Source of the DNA: Irineochytrium annulatum
Taxonomy: Eukaryota; Chytridiomycota; Chytridiomycetes; Chytridiales; Chytridiaceae
Assembly: GCA_027600665.1 (NCBI GenBank)
Contig: JADGJL010000132.1
Span: 1 to 38,318 of the forward strand
DNA length: 38,318 bases
Direction: 5' to 3'
Below the pieces are notes generated by a model. That model did not search any database. It saw only the letters and a list, made by a program, of their open reading frames with translations, and was not told the DNA's origin. The position numbers and the translations under genes were made by a program. The stretch's first letter is position 1; each line of letters opens with the position of its first letter. Below, one piece after another: positions 31,228 through 38,318 of this stretch.

Positions 31228-32335
31228 ATGGGCCTCTTCACGCCTCTCTCCCTCGTCTCCAAAGACGCGTCCTCCCCCTCCAACAACACCACCACACCAT
31301 CAATCTACAACCTCACCCTCGGCGGCGCGCAATACGACTCCAACAACTGCCCCATCTACCCGCCCGGCTACGTGCCCGACTCGAATCCGTTGGGCTGGTC
31401 TGACGTCGCGGCCTGGGTGTTTGGCGTGGTCTACGCCATCGCGTTCGCCGTCATCGCGTACCACCTCTTCTCCTGCTTCTCGGTCAAGTTTACGGACGCA
31501 TTGCATCCAAAGACCAGGAGGCTGGCGAGGACCGTTTATGGATGGATGACGTTTTACGGACTAGTAAGAGTGTTGGGATTCCTCGCCAAGGTATGCATGC
31601 ACGCAGAACCACTTTTAAAAACGCGATCGTTCTGACTTGCTTGCAGGGCTATTACATAGATGTCGCCAAAGGGTCAACCGGCTGGCTTATCACCGCCCTT
31701 GTCCTCCAAGGCACTGGCTTTCTCCCCCTCATCCACGTCGTCCTCGACGTCACGTCCGACTGGGTCCTCAAGCTCATCGGCACGCTGCCAGGCATACCTG
31801 GCCTCATCCAACGTCGGCTCAACCTCCTCGTGACGCTCACGGTCGTGTTCGTCGCGTACGGCGCCACATCGGTGGCTAGCGCGGCGCCGTGCATGCCGAG
31901 CAGCTCGGCGACTAATATCAGAAATATCTCACTCTGGCTCGTGGCGGGTTTGTCGTGGATCGCGATTGCGTATTCGGGGTTGTTGTTGATGAGGGAGACG
32001 AAAGGGACGTTCGTTATTCTGATGCTGCAAAGCATCATGATGGTTATCAAAACGACATGTAAGATAACCTTTCCGCTGTATACATGTTAACAATATCTTA
32101 TGCAGACAACCTCCTTTACAACCTACAAAACGACCTGCACGGCGACACGGCATTCTACCTCGTGTCCATTCTGCCGGAGGTGCTCTTCACTTTGCCCTTG
32201 CTGCTTGGGCCACGCTTCGTCGTCAACAACTATCTGTGGCAGGAGCAGGAGGATGACACTGAGAAGGGCGTAACAATGGAGCCCACGCCGCCCGCCTACG
32301 AAAACAGCACCAGCAACAACGTTCAATATGTTTGA
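31228..32335 (+). CDS. Seven-helix integral membrane protein, function unknown
   Basis: Three exons: 31228-31590, 31647-32058 and 32106-32335, sum 1005 nt, 334 residues. The N-terminal 60 residues carry several N-glycosylation sites (NNT, NLT), so they are probably outside the cell or in the lumen. About seven hydrophobic segments follow: VAAWVFGVVYAIAFAVIAYH, the one in YGWMTFYGLVRVLGFLA, WLITALVLQGTGFLPLIHVV, LNLLVTLTVVFVAYGATSVA, LWLVAGLSWIAIAYSGLLL, FVILMLQSIMMVI and LVSILPEVLFTLPLLL. The C-tail is polar and acidic. The layout resembles fungal RTA1-like and DUF7702-type proteins or a GPCR-like receptor, but no defining motif was found. Third-exon phase is supported by the continuous membrane segment pattern. 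Confidence 0.75.
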
Positions 32336-32502
32336 GCGGGAAAGTCACAGCTCTATTTATGTCGAGCAAGTTATAAAAATACATTATTATCTCATGAGAA
32401 AGCACATAAAACTTCAGCAGTTACATCAAAAAGACTATGAATCTACAGTAGAGGTCAACGCTGTAGGGAGTAGCACCTCCTAACATCTTGGTCAACGGCC
32501 CG

Positions 32503-33165
32503 TCATCTCCTCCAATAGTGACCTGGCTCTCCAACCGCCCTCTCTCTACCCCTATGTATCTTCTCCGCCCGCTCTGCCTTATAAATCTCTATTCCCGCAG
32601 CCGCCTCGTCCTCGCTGGCACTATCCTCATCTTCATCTTCACCCAAGTCTACCCTCGCGATCCTCCGCTTCCCAATTATCAGCAGGGTCGGTTAACATCG
32701 CCGCGCACGCGGGGGCCGTCGCGATATTGTATGAGAGGGACGGGCAACCCGTGGCCTTGTTGCTCTCGAGTTTTAAGTCGTAGACGAGGACGTTGCCGTT
32801 CTATTGAACAATAAATCGGTAGCGCAAAATTTCCACGCGTAAGGAACTCATCATTTGGTCTCCCGTGGCTAATCGTTGTAGGGCCGCTGATTCGTCACCC
32901 GGGGCGGCTCATGTTGAACAGCAACTTGTTCCATTTTCATCCAAACACAGCAACTCATACGCTTTCCGTGCGGCGATATACAGATCCCATCATTCAAATC
33001 GTCTCCAACATGTAAGAGAGGGAAGGGAAACGCACTCAAAACGCTGGTCCCATCCGGGCTGAAGTTCAGAGCCTTAAAGTAAAACGACCCTTCCCCGGAC
33101 AGCCGAGAATCCCGAGCAGATTGGGTGAAGAACCGAGATTTGTGGATCGCGATGGCTTGAGCATT
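32503..33165 (-). pseudogene. Broken WD-repeat protein fragment
   Basis: Minus-strand pieces read like one WD gene but in shifting frames. From about 33165: FFTQSARDSRLSGEGSFYFK, then ALNFSPDGTSVLS, a typical WD blade strand. Near 32785: NGNVLVYDLKLESNKATG, another WD-like strand, after a TAG that could be an acceptor. From about 32650 the acidic tail VDLGEDEDEDSASEDEAAAG, ending HYWRR and a stop at 32503, lies one base out of phase with the preceding NWEAEDREG. A full propeller needs about seven blades, and the Blh stop codon at 33257 leaves no room upstream. The first part recalls the WRAP53/TCAB1 family weakly. It may also be a short fast-evolving gene. Confidence 0.45.
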
Positions 33166-33256
33166 TCACTGAACAGATTCCGGACCACACAGTACGAATG
33201 AGGGGAACTTGCAAGTTTGGTTGTTATTCACTGCTAAAATGTGTTCCGCAGCGGCC

Positions 33257-34690
33257 TCAAAGAAGCAAGTCGATTATTCCAGCGAGATGCTTATCGTTTG
33301 CCCCCATCCAGCTTTGACCCCACTTCTCGCATCCGAGCGGATCAAGTCGAGCTGATAGCTGGTCACTAACTAGAACTTCTTTCCCCGACACTGACTCGAA
33401 ACCTTGTCGTCTAGCACCGTCGTCAAGCTGTTCGTCGGATGCGCCGAATATAAGCTCCATGATCCACATGTGCGGTCCCGTCAGCACCGAGATGCTCATA
33501 ACGAACACGGACCAGATTCGCACACTCTCCCCACCACCGGGCGCAACCAACTTCAATCCTCCACAGAGGTAGAACGCAGCCATGGAGCCCAGCGCCACCA
33601 ATGTATAGGGAGCTGCAGTCCACCAGAACCACAGCAGATCCCTCCATCTGACTTCGACTCTATGCGTCCCCTCCTGCTTACCGTCGGCATTCAACCCGAG
33701 CCGCTCCCCCTTCAACGTGCGCAGCAGGTCCAACATCGACCCGAGCGAGTGCCACGTCCCGAAGTACACCGCGAACCCCACGAGCGGGTCCATGCCCGCG
33801 AACAGCCTCCACATAAGGACGCTTTTCCCAACTTCCACCCACCATCCCCGTCGCTCGCCATCGCCCGCGCTACCGCGCGACCGGAGGATGCCGACGGCGT
33901 GGAGCTGCAGCAGGACGAAGTGCTGCCCGACGGCCAGAACCTGGACCAGCTCGTTCCGCGGGTTTAGCCAGTCCGTGACGTCCACATGAATCAAAGTCGA
34001 GATGATGGGGCCTGTCAGGTCCGTGTTCGAGGTCACGAGCGCGCCGAGGAGCATGCAACCTCTCGAAAGGTACATGACCGTCGGAATGGGTGTCCTGGAC
34101 GCCAGGTGGTGCAGATCACCCTAGCGTGACAAACATGACGCGAGGCATAAGTCTCAGCGCATGTATAATTCCAAAAAAAATTAGATACGGACCTGGCCGA
34201 AGTGGAACGCGCTCAATGCCATGAAGATCGCGAACGCCCCGACAGGCGCCATTGACCACAGGAGTCCCCAAGCGATCATGATGCCCACATAGTTCCCGTA
34301 AAACATCCACTTGCCGACCCTCGCGTCCACCAACGCGGCCGACGCGCCGTCTTCTCCGTCGACAAGCGTGTTCTCGCTCTCGGCTCTTCCCCCACTCATC
34401 CACTGTTTCTCGGCGCCGCGATGGCGCGTCGACCGAGCCCGGATCTCGCGATACAACAGGTGGTCGAGCGCGCCGTGCGGGATCCCCAGGAGCGCGACGT
34501 TTAGCACGATCAGAAGCGTTGCAGGCAGGGAGGTCGATTGCAGGCTTTCCGGATGGACGTGCGCAAGGAAAAGGAGCGGAAGCGTGAGGAAGAGCGGGGC
34601 GGTCTGGAGGGCGAGGGAGCCGCGATGGCGGAGGTTGGTGGTGGCATGGGAGCTGTCGGGCGACGCGTTGGCGTTGACCATCTTTTCCAT
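33257..34690 (-). CDS. Brp/Blh-family beta-carotene 15,15'-dioxygenase
   Basis: Predicted to cut beta-carotene into two retinals; an integral membrane, iron-dependent enzyme. Two exons, 34690-34193 and 34120-33257, sum 1362 nt, 453 residues. Family hallmarks in order: LLGIPHGALDHLLY (His 72, 77), AFHFGQGDLHH across the splice junction (His 163, Asp 168), YFGTWHSLGSM (His 290) and LTGPHMWIMELIF (His 383); these histidines are those thought to hold the iron. Several hydrophobic segments surround them. Insertions (residues 85-125, 245-260, 300-325, and a 60-residue tail) make it longer than bacterial Blh (about 280-330). An in-frame upstream Met at 34795 would add 35 residues. Known fungal retinal makers belong to a different family (CarX-type carotenoid oxygenases). 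The single intron shows it is a settled nuclear gene. Confidence 0.88.
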
Positions 34691-35014
34691 GACGGCGGGG
34701 CGAGTTGAGGCAGGCTGGAGGTCGGCGGCGTGTGTCGCCGTTATGTAAGCGCACGGGCGGGGGTGCAACCGATAGCACGTTAAGCCTGGATCCAATCAAG
34801 GAAGCGCTGAGGGAGGAAGGAACCGTTTCTTTCAAATTCTTATTCCCGGGGGAGCACAGAGGTTGGAACAAATGTAATATAATTTAGCCTGACATGAAGT
34901 CAGATAACGAGAATCAGAAGAAAAGCCAAAACGTGGGCATGAGTAGCCGTGCCGAAAGAACAAGAATAGAGTGGAGAAATGAAACGTATTTGGTCGAAGA
35001 CCATCCAAAATCCT
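34691..35014. promoter_or_regulatory. Upstream region of the Blh gene
   Basis: 324 bp between the Blh gene and the 3' end of the next minus-strand gene. No clear TATA box; no other gene seen. Confidence 0.45.
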
Positions 35015-37711
35015 CTAATCCTCAATCATACTCCTCCGCGCCGCCACCTTCTCTCCAGCCTCCATGGCAGCCCTGACGACGTCCTCCATTCCGCTCCCAG
35101 CCTCCCTCTCCCCCTTTCCAGCAACCATCAACATACCCGCCCCAGCACCCTCCTCGCCCTCCTCCTCAACCTCCACCTTCCCCACAACCTCCTCATACCC
35201 CTCCAGCCTAACCCTCGCCGCCTCCAAATCCCTTACGCACTGCTGCGCGCACCTCACCACCCCGACGGCACACGCCAGCAGCACGCCCTCCCCGTCCACG
35301 GCGGCATCCCCACCTGAAGCGTCCGCCTCCCTCCCGGCCCGCCGCACGATCACCCGCATGGCGCCCGCGGCGCTCTCGCAGCTCGCGAGGCTCGCCAGCA
35401 GCGTCTCCCTGAGTCTCCGGTCCTCGCACGCGCGCGCGACCGGCGTCCAGGCCGTCGCTATCCCTTTGCCCAGCACCACGATCTCCCCCGCAGCGACCAG
35501 GTACGCCCTCCGCAGGGTCGCGCCACCGGGTCCCCTGGAGGTCCGCAGCGCGGGCGCGAGGGCCCGGAGGTCGTTTAGGCGCGCGGTAGCGAGCTCGGCG
35601 AGGCCCGTGAGGTCGCGCAGGTCGATGTGGCGGCGGCGTCGCCGTCGCAAGGGGAAGCGGCGGCCGTTCAGGGTCACGGCCGAGGTGGCCGAGGTCGTGG
35701 TCGTGTCTGAATCGACGGAGAAGACGGAGGCCGTGTCGGAGAAGGTCGCGGGCGATGAGGGCGAGTCGAGGGACGGGTGGAGGTGCGTGTGGAGCGGGTG
35801 GGTATAGAAGAAGGGCTCGTCCGGAAGGGAGTGTGGGGTTGTTAAAGCCACGGGCCGATCTTGCGCGGGGTCTTCACGCGAATCCGCTATGACGTTTGCA
35901 TTCGCGTTGCCGTTGCGTGTTTCGACGGCTATGTCTGAACTGACGCCGTCTTCCACACTCAATCCAACCTCGGTTTGCGCAGCGACCTCGGCGGCGTCAG
36001 TCACGCATTCCACTCCGTCATGCGTGACTTCTTCCGCATCCTCCGCCTCAATCTCCCGCGTGCCTTCCGCGCTATGCTCCTCGTGCGCCGCGCCGCCTTC
36101 ATTGCCAACATCCGCTACCGTGAGTACAGCGCCACCCTTCAGTGCATTTGAAACGGAGTTTTCATGATCCGCACCGAAAGCATCTTCAACATCATCCCCT
36201 TGAGCAATCCCTACATCCACACCGTCAGACGCAGTACCAAAGACTGCCGTGTCACTTCTTCCCACACGATCTTCCTCGTGATCGTCCACGCGATCTTCTG
36301 TGACCCTGGTGGCGGGCGTAGTCTCGGTAGCTGATTTTGCATGCGCCAAGTCCTCGTCTCCATCTGCGCTGTCAGCAGCGTTCTGAGAAGCCTCCTTAAT
36401 GTCGTCCGTCGCACCCTCCTCAATCCCCGCCTTCGCGGCCCCGAAGCCGGCACGGGAATCCGCATCGCAAACGTTCTCGATCACTATGTCGGTAGGCTCG
36501 GGAGCGAAAATTTCAGCTCCTCCGTTGTCTAATGTATGTGAAGCTTCACCCTCCGAGTCGTGAACGCTCGCACCATGCTCCACAACTCCATTGTCGTCGT
36601 TGCCGACTGGTCCTTTGGCATCAACTGCTTTTTCCACGACCGGGGGTTCATCACCGTTTGCGGAAGCGACCGTTTCGATCTCGGCACCACCTTCGTCGAG
36701 CTTAACAAGATCAGCCGGCCCCTCCTCTAAACGTTCTCTCGTCCCACCGCCGGTGCCATTAACTTCGCCTCCTCCCTCATCCTCTCCCGGCGGCTTCTCC
36801 ACGACGCTCAACATTTCGGCATTCTCCTCAGCCCGTTTCACCAATGTCTCGTCTGGTCCACCCCTTGGAAGCGATTCCGCGATCTCCAGCATCTCTCGAG
36901 CCGCAACCTTGCCGCCATTCTTCAACACGGTGACCGGGACCATCAACTTTGCCGCGACCGCGCGGCGATTCGGAGTCCTCAGTCCCGCCCCGCGCGCCCG
37001 TTCGTCGTCCGCGTCGTCTCCATCATCCACGACGATGGCCCCGCCGCCACGAATGACTCTCCGAGGAGCTACAACCACCGTCGCTGGTTTCACAGACGTC
37101 TTCGTCTCCGTAAGCCGCTTCCTCGGCGCGACGACGACAACGGCGGGTGATCGGCTCGCAGGTTTGGGCGTGCCAGGCGGACGCGTCGTCGTCGCAACAG
37201 GTGCCGCCCGCGACTTCGCTGACCGAGTCGGAGCCGGTGCCGTGACGGTGGGCTTGGGTTGAGTCGAAGTCCGCGGTGACGAAGGTTTCCGGTTTCCCTT
37301 TGTCGGCGCTCTGGCTGCGGTTGGCCGGTTGGCAGGGGCGACGGGCACCCAAACGGGCGCAGCTGGCGACTGGATTACAGGCCGGCCGGGATTACGCATC
37401 AGACCGGTGTCAAGCCTCGATCGTGCGGGCCGCGGCGAGACCTCAGGCGGGATCACGGGCTGGCCTGCCAACGCCGCATGCTGATCATGCTGCCGCCGAC
37501 GAGCGTAAAGCTCGGAATCGCTCTTTGAGGGGACGCGGAGCGGCCGCGGCGGCTGGAGAGAAATGAAGAAGTCATTAGTAAAAAGCGCGAAGGAGGTCGA
37601 CTACCCAGATGAAGTGAAGATGCCCACCCGCGGTCGCTCTGGAACGCTCCTTCGCTCGTCCCGAATCGGCCGTCCATTTAGTCGGTCCAGTCTCAGACCC
37701 CGCTTCACCAT
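35015..37711 (-). CDS. Large, mostly disordered protein with a helical C-terminal domain, unknown function
   Basis: Model: exon 1 37711-37628 and exon 2 37552-35015, 873 residues; the first exon is inferred from a GTGGGC donor in phase with a CCAG acceptor, and exon 2 is open throughout. Residues about 30-200 are Pro/Arg/Thr/Val-rich and basic. Residues 200-590 are acidic with loose repeats of Asp, Glu, Gly, Val and Ala. The final 220 residues are Arg/Ala/Leu-rich and probably folded: LNGRRFPLRRRRRRHIDLRD followed by AELATARLNDLRALAPALRT, GEIVVLGKGIATAWTPVARA and VVRCAQQCVRDLEAARVRLE. The Arg cluster could be a nuclear localisation or membrane-binding patch. No family recognised. The long open frame and G/C third positions support coding. 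Confidence 0.6.
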
Positions 37712-38318
37712 GCATGCCAGGCAGTTGGTCCGGGAAAAACGGTGATCGAACGGGATCAATGAGGCCGCCGAGGACGCAGCCGACAGCGTCGAGGAGCGGA
37801 CGAGGGCCGCATCGGACCGCCTTCGCTGCATCCCGCGCTGTAGACGTCGTTTTTCCAGCGGTTCTTTCGTTATGGCTTCATATTTTCTCAACCGAGCTGA
37901 CCGATCCTATTCTCATCATCGCAATCCGCCCGCCTCTGCAGGTCATCAAGGCGCTAAATCGAATACGCGGTCACCGAATCGACGTCCCCGAGCATCTCCG
38001 GAACCACGTCTAATCTTGAAGCAGCGACGGGGACAGGACTGCATGGGCGTCGGTCGTTACTGTCGTCATTCGACTCCTTGACCTGCTCAGGATCTCGATC
38101 GGGCGAGGGATTTAGTTTGGTAGTAGCGACCCGTCTCGCTGTACACGACAGCATGGGCGTTCTAATCTTCTGATAGCCTTTTCCTCCTGTCGCATTTAAG
38201 CTTTTTTGCAGTACGCGAGCTCAATGATCTTTTTTTTTTTTTTTTTTGGGTGTTTGGCAGAAAAAAATGAAATGCCACATAACCAAATGCGGGCCCAGAC
38301 AACCAACTAACGCCCACC
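37712..38318. other. Window-end region without recognised gene
   Basis: 607 bp. A run of about 22 T lies at 38230-38251. Minus-strand frames continue upstream of the large protein but show no family, so they are probably 5' UTR and promoter. Confidence 0.45.

Noticed and set aside
38230..38251. T run as the tail of a retroelement
   Set aside because: No reverse-transcriptase sequence or target-site duplication was seen nearby; it is probably simple sequence.

Overview
The window is eukaryotic nuclear DNA from a fungus, most likely a zoosporic (chytrid-type) lineage. Evidence: many short introns (about 45-80 nt, GT..AG) in compact genes; standard fungal housekeeping genes (AP-3 mu, MET6, U1-C, GET1, CCT8, ERV2-like oxidase); and a guanylate-type nucleotidyl cyclase plus a Brp/Blh carotene-cleaving enzyme, which are not part of the usual yeast or mushroom gene set. 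I saw no tRNA, rRNA, CRISPR or transposon. Exon models were made by hand; for each completed gene the summed exon length is a multiple of three and the joined protein follows the family through every junction.

Layout, left to right. 1-598 (-): start of a DUF866/CZIB zinc protein, cut by the window edge. 839-2476 (+): intronless PPR-like mitochondrial protein. 2593-4611 (-): AP-3 mu subunit, 10 exons. 5044-7788 (-): cobalamin-independent methionine synthase, 8 exons. 7789-9107: no intact gene, with a frameshifted MIT-like remnant. 9108-10571 (-): MYND-SET methyltransferase. 10907-13440 (+): coiled-coil guanylate-type cyclase, 9 exons. 13441-14727: mostly empty. 14728-15538 (+): ERV2-like sulfhydryl oxidase. 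15901-16872 (-): Nudix hydrolase. 16910-18201 (+): U1-C. 18508-19230 (-): GET1. 19309-21449 (+): CCT8. 21649-22312 (-): DOPA-dioxygenase-like protein. 23292-25628 (+): F-box protein. 26403-27739 (+): GH26-like GPI-anchored hydrolase. 28224-29200 (-): J-domain protein. 29735-30472 (+): secreted protein with two chitin-binding-like modules. 31228-32335 (+): 7-TM protein. About 32503-33165 (-): broken WD-repeat fragment. 33257-34690 (-): Brp/Blh beta-carotene dioxygenase. 35015-37711 (-): large disordered protein of unknown function.

How they fit together. Most genes are unrelated housekeeping neighbours. Two divergent pairs have extremely short gaps between start codons (37 bp between the Nudix gene and U1-C; 78 bp between GET1 and CCT8). 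The most interesting content is the pair of potential signalling genes: a cyclase with the residues that select GTP, and a Brp/Blh enzyme that would make retinal from beta-carotene. Zoosporic fungi of Blastocladiomycota are known to steer zoospores by a retinal-binding rhodopsin fused to a guanylate cyclase; here the cyclase has no rhodopsin but a long coiled coil. Two cell-surface genes (GH26-like hydrolase, chitin-binding-like protein) lie close together and suggest a saprotrophic or wall-remodelling life style.
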